From Streptomyces corallincola (GTDB lineage Bacteria > Actinomycetota > Actinomycetes > Streptomycetales > Streptomycetaceae), in contig NZ_JAHRXF010000023.1 of the NCBI RefSeq assembly GCF_019104725.1, forward strand, positions 25,327 to 89,326: a DNA stretch of 64,000 nucleotides. The letters are read 5' to 3'. Positions 16,326 to 25,045 of the stretch are shown here, piece by piece (the first letter of the stretch is position 1; each line of letters opens with the position of its first letter). The notes under the pieces were generated by a model, which had not been told where the DNA came from, made no database searches, and saw nothing but the letters and a program-made list of their open reading frames with translations. The position numbers and the translations under genes were made by a program.

Positions 16326-16724
16326 CTACTGGGTGAGGTGGTCCGGGCCGAACGCCTGGGGCAGCATCCCGGACAGCGGGAGGATGCCCGCCGGGGTGTC
16401 GAGCAGCAGGCCGGGGCCGCCGAACTCGTGGAGGAGCTGTCGGCAGCGTCCGCACGGCACGAGGACCGCGCCGGTGCCGTCCACGCAGCTGAAGTGCGTG
16501 AGCCGGCCGCCCCCGGTGCGCTGCAACTCGGAGACGAGTCCGCACTCGGCGCACAGGCCGAGTCCGTAGGAGGCGTTCTCCACGTTGCAGCCGGTGACCG
16601 TGCGGCCGTCCTCGACCAGGGCCGCCGCTCCCACCGGGTAGCCGGAGTAGGGGGCGTAGGCGTGGGACATGGCGGTGCGCGCTTCGGCGCGCAGGGCATC
16701 CCAGTCGAAGGCGGCGTCGGTCAC
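16326..16724 (-). CDS. cdd: Cytidine deaminase
   Basis: This 132-aa protein is the usual length of the tetrameric, Bacillus-type enzyme. Zinc ligands are seen in LGLCAECGL (Cys-Ala-Glu, the Glu being the proton shuttle) and PCGRCRQ. The substrate-binding stretch YSGYPVGAAAL is near residue 27, and NVENASYG binds the ribose. It turns cytidine and deoxycytidine into uridine and deoxyuridine. The GTG start overlaps the permease stop by four bases, so it is translationally coupled to the transporter that delivers its substrate. Confidence 0.93.
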   Translation of the reverse strand: MTDAAFDWDALRAEARTAMSHAYAPYSGYPVGAAALVEDGRTVTGCNVENASYGLGLCAECGLVSELQRTGGGRLTHFSCVDGTGAVLVPCGRCRQLLHEFGGPGLLLDTPAGILPLSGMLPQAFGPDHLTQ

Positions 16725-17983
16725 TTGCCCTGTCCCTTCCGGTACGGCAGGCCGTCCGCCTTGGGCATGCGCAGCTTCTGCGCGGACAGCGACAGTACGA
16801 GCAGCGTGACGATATAGGGCGTGGCGGTCACGAGCTGGCGCGGCACGTCGTTGGTGGTGGCGTACCAGACGAACATCAGGGCGGCGACGACGACGGTGAT
16901 CACGGCGGGGACGTACTTCTTCCGCCATGCCTGCCAGGCGGCGCCGAGGACGAGCAGGATCGCCAGCAGCAGGATCAGCGCGTGGACGTTGGTGGTGCCG
17001 CCGCGCAGGTTGAGGCTGTCGGTGTAGCCGAACAGGCCCGCGCCGAGGGCGAGGCCGCCTGGCATCCAGTTGCCGAAGATCATCGCGGCGAGGCCGATGT
17101 AGCCGCGCCCGGCGGTCTGGCCGTCGAGGTAGACGTTGGACGCCACGATCGACAGGAACGCACCGCCGAGACCGGCGAAGCCGCCGGAGATGAGCACGGC
17201 GATGTACTTGTACTTGTAGACGTTGACGCCGAGGGACTCGGCGGCGACCGGGTTCTCGCCGCAGGAGCGCAGCCGCAGCCCGAAGGAGGTCCGCCACAGC
17301 ACCCACCAGGTCAGCGGGACGGTGGCGACGGCGACGACGGTCAGCGGGGACAGGTCGGTGAACAGGCCGCCGAGCAGACCGGCGATGTCGGAGACCAGGA
17401 ACCAGTGCTTGCCGTTGAGGGTGTCCAGCCATCCGGCGAGGCCGGGGACGCTGAACTCGCCGAGCGAGTCGATCGGCGGGGACTGCTTGGTGGAGCCGCC
17501 GGGGGCGTTGGCGAAGGTGAACTTCGACAGGTAGCGGGTGGTGCCGAGGGCGAGGATGTTCAGCGCCACACCGGAGACGATGTGGTTGACGTTGAAGGTG
17601 ACGGTGGCGACGGCGTGCAGCAGCGCGCCGAGGGCGCCGCCGACGATGCCGAGGACGACACCGGCCCACGGGCCCCACTGGTAACCGGCCCAGGCACCGA
17701 ACCACGTGCCGAGGATCATCATGCCTTCGAGGCCGATGTTGACGACGCCCGCGCGTTCGGCCCACAGGCCGCCGAGTCCGGCGAGGCCGATCGGCACCGC
17801 GAGCTGGAGCGCGGTGGACATCTGCCCGACCGAGGTGATGCCGTCGGCGCCGGTGATCAGGCGGACGGCGGAGGTCAGTGCCAGCACGCCCGCGACGACG
17901 AGCAGCAGCACCGGCAGGGACATGCGGCGCCCGCCCTTGCGGGGCTGCTTCGCCTGCGGCTTGGAGAGGGTCGCGGTGGACAT
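16721..17983 (-). CDS. Nucleoside ABC transporter permease (second)
   Basis: This 420-aa integral membrane protein belongs to the BPD-transp_2 permease family (RbsC/NupQ type). It has a basic N-terminus, about ten membrane spans and the conserved stretches GLWAERAGVVNIGLEGMM and CGENPVAAESLGVNVYKYKY, which contacts the ATPase. It pairs with the permease encoded just upstream. The BMP-type binding proteins next door mark the system as a nucleoside importer like B. subtilis NupNOPQ. Its ATG overlaps the preceding stop (TGATG). Confidence 0.9.
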   Translation of the reverse strand: MSTATLSKPQAKQPRKGGRRMSLPVLLLVVAGVLALTSAVRLITGADGITSVGQMSTALQLAVPIGLAGLGGLWAERAGVVNIGLEGMMILGTWFGAWAGYQWGPWAGVVLGIVGGALGALLHAVATVTFNVNHIVSGVALNILALGTTRYLSKFTFANAPGGSTKQSPPIDSLGEFSVPGLAGWLDTLNGKHWFLVSDIAGLLGGLFTDLSPLTVVAVATVPLTWWVLWRTSFGLRLRSCGENPVAAESLGVNVYKYKYIAVLISGGFAGLGGAFLSIVASNVYLDGQTAGRGYIGLAAMIFGNWMPGGLALGAGLFGYTDSLNLRGGTTNVHALILLLAILLVLGAAWQAWRKKYVPAVITVVVAALMFVWYATTNDVPRQLVTATPYIVTLLVLSLSAQKLRMPKADGLPYRKGQGK

Positions 17984-19098
17984 CAGGCAGCCACCTCCTT
18001 CTTGGTGTTGACGGCGGCGGCCAGTTCGGCACCGACCCGGCGCTGCTGCCGACGCAGCGACCACTGCTGTACGGCGGCGTACGAGATGACGACCGCGAAG
18101 ACGATCAGGCCCTGCATGATCGTGGCGATCTCCTTGTCGTACGCGACCGGCGTCGCGTAGTCCAGGGCGGGCGAGGCCTTGTCGAGGAAGGCCCAGAGCA
18201 GGGCGGCGAGGGCGATGCCGCCGGGGTTGTTCCGGCCGAGCAGGGCGATGCCGATGGCGGTGAAGCCGAGGCCCGAGGGGAAGCTCAGGCTGTAGGTGTG
18301 GGTGTCGCCGAGCAGCAGCGGGAGTCCGGCGAGACCGGAGACCGCGCCGGAGATCAGCATGGAGACCAGCACCATGCGCTTGGCGTTGACACCGGAGGCG
18401 GCGGCGGCCGTCTCGGAGGCGCCGGTGGCGCGCAGGTCGAAGCCGAACCGGGTGCGGTTGAGGACGACCCAGTAGGCGATGCCGAGGAGCGCGGCGAGGA
18501 AGACCAGGCCGTAGATCTCGCCGACGTCGGAGCCGAGGTCGATGCCGGGGACCCAGCCGGACTTCTTCATGGTGCCGGTGGTGACGTTGTCCCCGACCTG
18601 GACGCCGAAGACGTCGGTGAGGGTGAGGTAGCCGATGACGGCGGTGGCGATGGAGTTCAGCATGATCGTGGCGACGACCTCGCTGACCCCGCGCGTCACC
18701 TTCAGGACGCCCGCGATACCGGCCCAGAAGGCACCGGTCGCCATCGCGGTGATCAGCAGCACCGGGATCTGGAGCACGCTCGGCAGCGCGAGGTGCGCGC
18801 CGACCACGGCGGTCATCACGACGGCCAGGCGGTACTGCCCGTCCACGCCGATGTTGAACAGGTTCATCCGGAAGCCGAGGGCGACCGCGATGGCGGCGAT
18901 GTAGTACAGCGACGCCTGGTTGATGATCAGCACCTGGATGTCCGAGAACGGCAGCTGCTGGAGCATCAGGGCGTACGGCTGGATCGGGTTCTTGCCGGAG
19001 GCGAGCAGGACCACACTGGTCAGCACGATCGCCAGGACGAGCGCGATGACCGGACCGGCCAGCGCGGTGAGCACCCGCTCCTTGTCGAACTTCTTCAT
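17983..19098 (-). CDS. Nucleoside ABC transporter permease (first)
   Basis: This 371-aa permease has about nine spans. Conserved segments are ALGFRMNLFNIGVDGQYRLA and the coupling-helix region ATGASETAAAASGVNAKRM, as in NupP/YufP-type nucleoside permeases. It forms the heterodimeric channel with the next gene product. The ATG overlaps the ATPase stop by four bases. The C-terminus ends in a basic, Gln-rich cytoplasmic tail. Confidence 0.9.
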   Translation of the reverse strand: MKKFDKERVLTALAGPVIALVLAIVLTSVVLLASGKNPIQPYALMLQQLPFSDIQVLIINQASLYYIAAIAVALGFRMNLFNIGVDGQYRLAVVMTAVVGAHLALPSVLQIPVLLITAMATGAFWAGIAGVLKVTRGVSEVVATIMLNSIATAVIGYLTLTDVFGVQVGDNVTTGTMKKSGWVPGIDLGSDVGEIYGLVFLAALLGIAYWVVLNRTRFGFDLRATGASETAAAASGVNAKRMVLVSMLISGAVSGLAGLPLLLGDTHTYSLSFPSGLGFTAIGIALLGRNNPGGIALAALLWAFLDKASPALDYATPVAYDKEIATIMQGLIVFAVVISYAAVQQWSLRRQQRRVGAELAAAVNTKKEVAA

Positions 19099-20717
19099 CG
19101 GGCCTCGTCCTCCGGACCGGCGTTGTCGGTGCCCTCGGGGGCGGTCTCTTCGTGCTCCAGGTGGCCGGAGGCGGCACCGGTCATGGCCGAGCCCAGTTCC
19201 TCGGGCGTGATCGTGGCCGGGTCGGCGTCGGCGACCAGGCGGCCGTCGTAGATGACGCGCAGGGTGTCGGACAGTCCGATCAGCTCGTCGAGGTCGGCGG
19301 AGATCAGCAGCACGGCCAGACCGGCGCGGCGGGCCTCGCGGATGCGGTCCCAGATCTGTGCCTGCGCGCCGACGTCCACACCGCGGGTGGGGTGGGCGGC
19401 GATCAGGAACTTGGGGTCGTGGCTCATCTCACGGCCGACGATCAGCTTCTGCTGGTTGCCGCCGGAGAGCGAGGCGGCGGTGACGTCGATGCCGGGGGTG
19501 CGGACGTCGTACTCCTCGACGATCCGGCGGGTGTCGGCCTGGGCGCCCTTGGGGTTCAGCCAGAAGCCCCTGGCGTTGGGCTTCTCGGTGACGTGCCCGA
19601 GGATGCGGTTCTCCCAGAGCGGGGACTCCAGCAGCAGCCCCTGGCGGTGCCGGTCCTCGGGGATGTAGCCGACGCCGGACTCGCGGCGCCTGCGGGTGGG
19701 CCAGGGGGTGATGTCCTCGCCGAGGAAGCGGATCGCGCCGGAATCGGCGTGCTTGGTGCCGATCAGGGCGTCGATCAGTTCGGTCTGCCCGTTGCCCTCG
19801 ACGCCCGCGATGCCCATGACCTCACCGGCGTGGATGGTGAAGGACACGTCGTCCAGGACGCGCTTGGTCTCGCCCGCGCCCGCGAACTCGGTCAGGCCGC
19901 CACCGGCCGGTTCGTCCTCGGCGCCGAGGGAGACACCGGCGGCGTGCACGGTGAGGTTGCGCACCTCCAGCACGGGCCGGTCGGTGACGGTGGACTCGGA
20001 GGTCTCCGGGGTGGGCAGCTCGCTGCCGACCATCAACTCCGCGAGCTGGCGCGGGGTGGTCTCGGCGGGTACGGCGGTGCCGACGGTGGTGCCGCGCCGG
20101 ATGACGGTGATGTCGTCGGCGACGGACAGCACCTCGCCCAGCTTGTGGGAGATGAAGATGACGGACAGGCCCTCGGACTTCAGCTCGCGCAGGTTGTCGA
20201 AGAGGGCATCGACCTCCTGCGGGACCAGGACCGCGGTCGGTTCGTCGAGGATCAGGGTGCGGGCGCCGCGGAAGAGGACCTTGAGGATCTCCACGCGCTG
20301 CCGGTCGGCCACACCGAGGTCCTCGACCAGGGCGTCGGGGCGGACACCGAGGCCGTAGCGGTCGGAGATCTCCTTGATCTTCCGGCGGGCGGCGCCGCCG
20401 ATGCCGTGCAGCTTCTCGCTGCCGAGCACGACGTTCTCCAGCACGGTCAGGTTGTCGGCCAGCATGAAGTGCTGGTGGACCATGCCGATGCCGCGGGCGA
20501 TGGCGTCCGCCGGGGAGGCGAAGGAGACCTGCTCGCCGTCGATCGCGATGGTGCCCTCGTCCGGCTTCTGCATGCCGTAGAGGATCTTCATCAGGGTGGA
20601 CTTGCCGGCGCCGTTCTCGCCGACCAGGGCGTGCACGGTGCCCTTGCGGACGGTGAGGTGGATGTCGTGGTTGGCCACGACTCCGGGGAACCGCTTGGTG
20701 ATGCCCGCCAGTTCCAC
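19095..20717 (-). CDS. Nucleoside ABC transporter ATPase with two ABC domains
   Basis: This 540-aa protein has two tandem ABC domains, as in sugar/nucleoside importers. Domain 1 has Walker A GENGAGKST, a Q-loop MVHQHFM region, signature LGVADRQRVEI (degenerate) and Walker B LILDEPTAVL. Domain 2 has degenerate Walker A GVEGNGQTE, signature LSGGNQQK and HPTRGVD. It powers nucleoside import. The GTG at 20717 is the first canonical start in frame but has no ribosome-binding site. An AGGAG 8 nt before an in-frame ATC at 20756 suggests the true start may be 13 codons earlier (see findings). The C-terminal 25 residues are acidic. Confidence 0.88.
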   Translation of the reverse strand: MELAGITKRFPGVVANHDIHLTVRKGTVHALVGENGAGKSTLMKILYGMQKPDEGTIAIDGEQVSFASPADAIARGIGMVHQHFMLADNLTVLENVVLGSEKLHGIGGAARRKIKEISDRYGLGVRPDALVEDLGVADRQRVEILKVLFRGARTLILDEPTAVLVPQEVDALFDNLRELKSEGLSVIFISHKLGEVLSVADDITVIRRGTTVGTAVPAETTPRQLAELMVGSELPTPETSESTVTDRPVLEVRNLTVHAAGVSLGAEDEPAGGGLTEFAGAGETKRVLDDVSFTIHAGEVMGIAGVEGNGQTELIDALIGTKHADSGAIRFLGEDITPWPTRRRRESGVGYIPEDRHRQGLLLESPLWENRILGHVTEKPNARGFWLNPKGAQADTRRIVEEYDVRTPGIDVTAASLSGGNQQKLIVGREMSHDPKFLIAAHPTRGVDVGAQAQIWDRIREARRAGLAVLLISADLDELIGLSDTLRVIYDGRLVADADPATITPEELGSAMTGAASGHLEHEETAPEGTDNAGPEDEAR

Positions 20718-20783
20718 CGACAGGGCGGCGGACGGAGGGCTGCTGGACGCGTCGATGGCGCACTCTCCTACGGGAAAAGGGCC

Positions 20784-20812
20784 GCTCTACGCGCGTAGCG
20801 CCCCTGCTTCAA
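20784..20812 (-). promoter_or_regulatory. Promoter and palindromic operator of the nucleoside transporter operon
   Basis: Read on the minus strand, TTGAAG (20812-20807) and TAGAGC (20789-20784) are separated by 17 bp. The perfect palindrome CTACGCGCGTAG (20787-20798) fills the end of the spacer and overlaps the -10. Its plus-strand core ACGCGCGTAG recurs before both BMP lipoprotein genes, which suggests one regulator for all three units. Confidence 0.6.
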
Positions 20813-20881
20813 ATGTGCCCGGGAACGATCGGGAGTTTTCGCTGCGTTCCGTTCTCGATCGCCCCGAGCATTGTGCCGCGC

Positions 20882-20921
20882 GAACGGGGTGCGGTCGGAC
20901 CATGCTTCCCGCACCCCGTTC
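20882..20921 (-). terminator. Terminator after the first BMP lipoprotein gene
   Basis: GAACGGGGTGCGG (20882-20894) pairs perfectly over 13 bp with CCGCACCCCGTTC (20909-20921), with a 14-nt loop. It lies about 57 nt past the stop of the 20978-22024 gene and separates it from the transporter operon. Confidence 0.75.
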
Positions 20922-20977
20922 CACGGCTGTGACGCTGCCATTGCGGCACCACGTCGGCCAGTCGTTCCGGCCGATCG

Positions 20978-22024
20978 TCAGGAGGTCTTCACCTTGATGC
21001 TGCCGTCCTTGATGCCCGCCTCGGCCTTCTTCACGGCGTCCTGGATGGCGGTGTCGTTCTTGAACTTCGGGTTGGAGTCGGCCAGGCCGACGCCACCGTT
21101 GTTCAGCGAGCCGCGGATGTCACCGGAGAGCGGCTTCTTGTCCTTGATCACGGACTTCGCCAGGTCGTAGACCGCGCCCTGCACGTTCTTCAGCGCCGAG
21201 GTCAGGATGTAGTCCTTGTACTTGGCGAGCGGGGCCTGGTTGTACTGGTCGGAGTCCACGCCGATCGCCCAGACCTTGTGCTCGGCGGCGGCCTTGATGA
21301 CGCCCTGGCCGGAGAGACCGGCGGCGGCGTAGAGCACGTCGGCGCCCGCGTCGATCTGGCCGTCGGCGGCGCTCTCGCCCTTGTCGGGGCTGGAGAAGCC
21401 GCCGTCCTGCGCGGTCTGCGTCAGGTACTGCGACTCGATCTTGATGTTCGGGTTGACCGACTTGGCGCCCTGCTCGTAACCGGCCTCGAACTTGTGGATC
21501 AGCGGGACGTCCACGCCACCGATGAAGCCGATGTGGTTCTTCTTGGTGGCCTTGGCCGCCGCGACACCGGCGAGGTAGGAGGACTGCTCCTCGTGGAAGA
21601 CCATGTCCGCGACGTTCTTCGCCTGGGTCTGGTCGTCGTCGATGATGCCGAAGGTGACCTTCGGGTACTTGGCGGCGGCCTCCTTCAGCGCACCCGCGTA
21701 GGCGAAGCCGACGCCGATGACCGGGTTGTAGCCCGCCTTCGCCAGGGTCTCCAGGCGCTGGGTCTTGTCCGCGTCGGACTCGTTGTCCTGCGGCTCGATG
21801 TCACGGCCGCTCACACCGAAGTCCTTCTCGGCCTTCTGGAAGCCCGCGTACGCGGCGTCGTTGAAGGACTGGTCGCCCTTGCCGCCCACGTCGTAGGCGA
21901 GACCGATGCCCTTGGAGGCGCCACCGCTGGTGGACGCGGTGGACGAGCTGCCGCAAGCGGACACGGTGACGGCGAGGGCTGCGGTCGCAACGCCTGCAAT
22001 CGTTATACGGGACACCCGGCGCAT
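20978..22024 (-). CDS. BMP family nucleoside-binding lipoprotein (copy 1)
   Basis: This 348-aa solute-binding lipoprotein has a signal with lipobox VSAC (Cys near residue 24). Motifs IGLAYDVGGKGDQSFNDAAY, GVGFAYAGAL, FGIIDDDQ and VDSDQYNQAPL are typical of the BMP/PnrA (Med) family, which binds purine or pyrimidine nucleosides. It is very similar to the protein encoded at 22240-23319 and probably feeds the same permease complex. The ATG follows AAAGGAG. It has its own promoter motif and its own terminator, so its level can exceed that of the membrane parts. Confidence 0.92.
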   Translation of the reverse strand: MRRVSRITIAGVATAALAVTVSACGSSSTASTSGGASKGIGLAYDVGGKGDQSFNDAAYAGFQKAEKDFGVSGRDIEPQDNESDADKTQRLETLAKAGYNPVIGVGFAYAGALKEAAAKYPKVTFGIIDDDQTQAKNVADMVFHEEQSSYLAGVAAAKATKKNHIGFIGGVDVPLIHKFEAGYEQGAKSVNPNIKIESQYLTQTAQDGGFSSPDKGESAADGQIDAGADVLYAAAGLSGQGVIKAAAEHKVWAIGVDSDQYNQAPLAKYKDYILTSALKNVQGAVYDLAKSVIKDKKPLSGDIRGSLNNGGVGLADSNPKFKNDTAIQDAVKKAEAGIKDGSIKVKTS

Positions 22025-22074
22025 GGAACGTGACTCCTTTGTGCAAGCGCCCGACCAGGCGCTGGTTCCGCGGC

Positions 22075-22125
22075 AGCGTAACGCGCGTAGACGGGACGGA
22101 AAACCCCCAATGTCCGGTCCGTTAT
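22075..22125 (-). promoter_or_regulatory. Promoter-operator of BMP copy 1
   Basis: On the minus strand the order is ATAACGG (22125-22119), 28 bp, CTACGCGCGT (22090-22081), then TACGCT (22080-22075) as -10. The same elements at the same spacing precede BMP copy 2. Confidence 0.55.
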
Positions 22126-22168
22126 CTACCTGTGGCCACTGTCACGGGCCGCGGTCACTGACAGCATC

Positions 22169-22195
22169 GCACCCCTTGCCGGTGGCAAGGGGTGC
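22169..22195 (-). terminator. Terminator after BMP copy 2
   Basis: GCACCCCTTGCC and GGCAAGGGGTGC form a perfect 12-bp stem with a 3-nt GGT loop, 45 nt past the stop of the 22240-23319 gene. Confidence 0.82.
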
Positions 22196-22239
22196 GCGGG
22201 GTTGCGACCGCGATCACACCGGTCCGGGACCGGGCCGGG

Positions 22240-23319
22240 TCACTTCGTGGCGACGGTCACCTTGCCGTCGATGATGTCCTGCTTCGCCTTGTCCACGGCG
22301 GCGACCACGTCCGTCATGGCCTTGTACTTCGGGTTGGAGTCCGCGAAGCCCACCGCGCCCGTCTTCAGGTCGCCGCGCACCTCGCCGCTGAGCGGCTTGC
22401 CGTCGTGTACCGACTTGGCCAGGTCGTAGACGGCGCCGCCGACGTTCTTCAGCGCCGAACCGAGGATGTAGTCCTTGTACTTGGCGAGCGGGGCCTGGTT
22501 GTACTGGTCGGAGTCCACGCCGATCGCCCAGATCTTGTGCTCGGCGGCGGCCTTGATGACGCCCTGGCCGGAGAGACCGGCGGCGGCGTAGAGCACGTCG
22601 GCGCCCGCGTCGATCTCGCCGTCGGCCGCGTTCTCGCCCTTGTCCGGGCTGGAGAAGCCGCCCTCCTGCGCGGTCTGCGTCAGGTACTGCGACTCGATCT
22701 TGATGTTCGGGTTGACCGACTTGGCGCCCTGCGCGAAGCCCGCCTCGAACTTGTGGATCAGCGGCACGTCTACCCCGCCGACGAACCCGATGTGGTTCTT
22801 CTTCGTCGCCTTCGCGGCGGCCACGCCCGCCAGGTACGAGGACTGCTCCTCGTGGAAGACCATGTCCGCGACGTTCTTGGCGGTCGTCTGGTTGTCGTCG
22901 ATGATGCCGAACGTCACCTTGGGGTACTTGACGGCGGCGTCCTTCACCGCGCCCGCGTAGGCGAAGCCGACCCCGATGACCGGGTTGTAGCCCGCCTTGG
23001 CGAGGGTCTCCAGGCGCTGGGTCTTGTCCGCGTCCGACTCGTTGTCCTGCGGCTCGACGTCCCGGCCGCCCATCTTGAACTCGTCCTCGGCCTTCTGGAA
23101 GCCGGAGTACGCCGCGTCGTTGAAGGACTGGTCGCCCTTGCCGCCCACGTCGTAGGCGAGACCGATGCCCTTGCCGGAGTACGCGCCGTCCTTGCTCGGC
23201 TTGGTCGATGCCTCGGTGCTGGACTTGCCGCAGCCGGTGGCCGCGAGGGCGACGACCGCGACGGCCGCCGCGGCCTGGGAGAGCAGGGCCCTCCGGGACA
23301 TCTTCCGGGTAGCGCGCAC
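22240..23319 (-). CDS. BMP family nucleoside-binding lipoprotein (copy 2)
   Basis: This 359-aa paralogue of the 20978-22024 product has long identical blocks and the same nucleoside-binding motifs. The signal peptide is different (RRALLSQAAAAVAVVALAATGC, lipobox ATGC near residue 30), and a short spacer KPSKDGAYSG lies before the binding domain. The GTG start follows GAAGGAG at 7-nt spacing. Two receptors for one transporter may give different specificity or simply a higher dose. Confidence 0.92.
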   Translation of the reverse strand: MRATRKMSRRALLSQAAAAVAVVALAATGCGKSSTEASTKPSKDGAYSGKGIGLAYDVGGKGDQSFNDAAYSGFQKAEDEFKMGGRDVEPQDNESDADKTQRLETLAKAGYNPVIGVGFAYAGAVKDAAVKYPKVTFGIIDDNQTTAKNVADMVFHEEQSSYLAGVAAAKATKKNHIGFVGGVDVPLIHKFEAGFAQGAKSVNPNIKIESQYLTQTAQEGGFSSPDKGENAADGEIDAGADVLYAAAGLSGQGVIKAAAEHKIWAIGVDSDQYNQAPLAKYKDYILGSALKNVGGAVYDLAKSVHDGKPLSGEVRGDLKTGAVGFADSNPKYKAMTDVVAAVDKAKQDIIDGKVTVATK

Positions 23320-23397
23320 AGCAAGACTCCTTCATCCCCACGGCGCCGTCACGGGCCGCTGTCCCCAATGAGCCGCCGGTGATGGCGAGTTCGGCGC

Positions 23398-23448
23398 ACA
23401 GTAACGCGCGTAGAAGCGGAGGGGAACGGGATTGCTCGCGGCCGTTAT
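23398..23448 (-). promoter_or_regulatory. Promoter-operator of BMP copy 2
   Basis: On the minus strand ATAACGG (23448-23442), 28 bp, CTACGCGCGT (23413-23404) and TACTGT (23403-23398) repeat the layout before copy 1. Spacer bases differ, so the matching blocks are likely under selection. Confidence 0.55.
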
Positions 23449-23515
23449 CGATTCGTGGCGACTCGGAATCACCGCCGTGAGCGGGGAGTTGCGGGGGTGT
23501 TGCGCAACGGGACGA

Positions 23516-23540
23516 AGGGGTGCGTACCGTACGCACCCCT
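23516..23540 (-). terminator. Terminator after the amidohydrolase gene
   Basis: A 25-nt near-perfect palindrome (AGGGGTGCGT, 5-nt loop, ACGCACCCCT) starts 30 nt past the stop of the amidohydrolase gene. Confidence 0.72.
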
Positions 23541-23569
23541 CCGCCCCGGCAGTCGCCGCGGGTCCCGCG

Positions 23570-24802
23570 CTACGGGGTCTGCTGGTCGTCGAGAAGAGCG
23601 GCGGCGGTGAACATCTCCACGCCGACCGTGATGGCGTACTCGTCGGCGTCGAAGTCGCCCTGGTGCAGGTCGCGTACGACCCGCTCACCGGGGGTGCGGA
23701 CGCCGAGCCGGGCCATCGCGCCGGGCACCTGCTCCAGGTACCAGGAGAAGTCCTCGCCGCCCAGGCTCTGTTCGGTGCCCTCGACGGAGTCCATCCCGCG
23801 CCGGGCCACCATCGAGCGGCGCAACAGCTCTGCGGACTCACGGTCGTTGACGACCGGGGGCACCCCGCGCACGTAGGTGATCTCGGACTTGGCGCGGTGC
23901 AGGGTGGCGATCTCGTCGATGGCCGCGTGCACGATGTCCGGCGCCTCCCGCCACGCCTCCAGGTCCAGGCAGCGGACGGTGCCGGAGAGTTCGGCGTGCT
24001 GCGGGATGACGTTCGGGGCGTGCCCGGACTCGATACGGCCCCAGGTGACGGCCAGTCCGCTGCGGGTGTCCACCCGGCGGGCGACCAGCGCGGGCACGTC
24101 GAGCGCGATGCGCGCGGCGGCGGTGACCAGGTCGGTGGTCAGGTGCGGGCGGGCGGTGTGGCCGCCGGGGCCGTCGAGCGCGACCTCCAGCCGGTCGCAG
24201 GCGCTGGTGATCGGACCGTGCCGCAGTCCGACCCGGCCCGCCTCGACCTTGGGGTCGCAGTGCAGGGCCAGGATGCGCCCGACACCCTCCAGCGCGCCGT
24301 CCTGGATGGCCCCGAGGGCACCGCCGGGCAGCACCTCCTCGGCGGGCTGGAAGACCAGCCGCACCGGGCGGGAGAGCAACCCCTCGGCGTGCAGCCGGGC
24401 CAGCACCAGACCGGCGCCGAGCACCACGGTGGTGTGCACGTCGTGCCCGCAGGCGTGCGCCCGGTCCGGCACGGTGGAGCGGTACGCGCAGTCGGTCTTG
24501 GTGTCCGGGATGGGCAGCGCGTCGATGTCGGCGCGCAGCGCCAGGAACGGCACGGCGGGACGGCCGCCGCCGGTGGCGCCGATGTCGCAGAGGAGGCCGG
24601 TTCCGCCGGACAGGACGCGGGGCCGGAGCCCGGCGCGTTCCAGCCGTTCCTTGAGCGCGGCGGTGGTGCGGAACTCCTGGTTGCCCAGTTCCGGGTGCAT
24701 GTGCAGATCACGGCGGAACGCGATCAGTTCCGCGCGCAGGGACTCGCTGAGCGAGCCGGGAAGCACATTCCCGGTGGGTTCGGCCTCGGACTCTCGGGAC
24801 AT
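23570..24802 (-). CDS. M20 family amidohydrolase (hippurate hydrolase-like)
   Basis: This 410-aa cytoplasmic metallo-hydrolase has RRDLHMHPELGNQEFRT near the N-terminus, the metal-binding HACGHDVHTT near residue 105, and QPAEEVLPGGA and GGEDFSWYL further on. These are the M20D (hippurate, N-acyl-amino-acid, IAA-conjugate) motifs. It likely removes an acyl group from an amino acid; the substrate cannot be read from sequence. A dimerisation lid domain sits in the middle (GGHTARPHLTTD). The ATG at 24802 was chosen; a GTG 4 codons earlier at 24814 is an alternative. It has its own terminator and is separate from the transporter genes. Confidence 0.88.
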   Translation of the reverse strand: MSRESEAEPTGNVLPGSLSESLRAELIAFRRDLHMHPELGNQEFRTTAALKERLERAGLRPRVLSGGTGLLCDIGATGGGRPAVPFLALRADIDALPIPDTKTDCAYRSTVPDRAHACGHDVHTTVVLGAGLVLARLHAEGLLSRPVRLVFQPAEEVLPGGALGAIQDGALEGVGRILALHCDPKVEAGRVGLRHGPITSACDRLEVALDGPGGHTARPHLTTDLVTAAARIALDVPALVARRVDTRSGLAVTWGRIESGHAPNVIPQHAELSGTVRCLDLEAWREAPDIVHAAIDEIATLHRAKSEITYVRGVPPVVNDRESAELLRRSMVARRGMDSVEGTEQSLGGEDFSWYLEQVPGAMARLGVRTPGERVVRDLHQGDFDADEYAITVGVEMFTAAALLDDQQTP

Positions 24803-25045
24803 CACGTGGTTCACCCTCTGCAGGGTAGGACGCGCGACCGGTCGGACGACCCACGATCAGCAAAAGTTCAGCCCGTGAGGTGAAGAAAATATGACCGGTG
24901 GACGCATGGCGGTGGTCTCGGTTGGGTAGGAACTCTTCTTCCTTCCTCCACGGATACCACGGTTGACCATGACCACGCCGCTTTTGTCCACGGAGCGGAC
25001 CGGCGCCCGGCCCCGGCGGGCCGGGGCACCGGTGGGGCGGGCGGG

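Noticed and set aside
19822..20763. Frame starting at GTG 20763 and running across the ATPase N-terminal region
   Set aside because: Its product is an Arg/His/Pro-rich shadow of the ATPase gene; only its start region is of interest for the start-codon problem.
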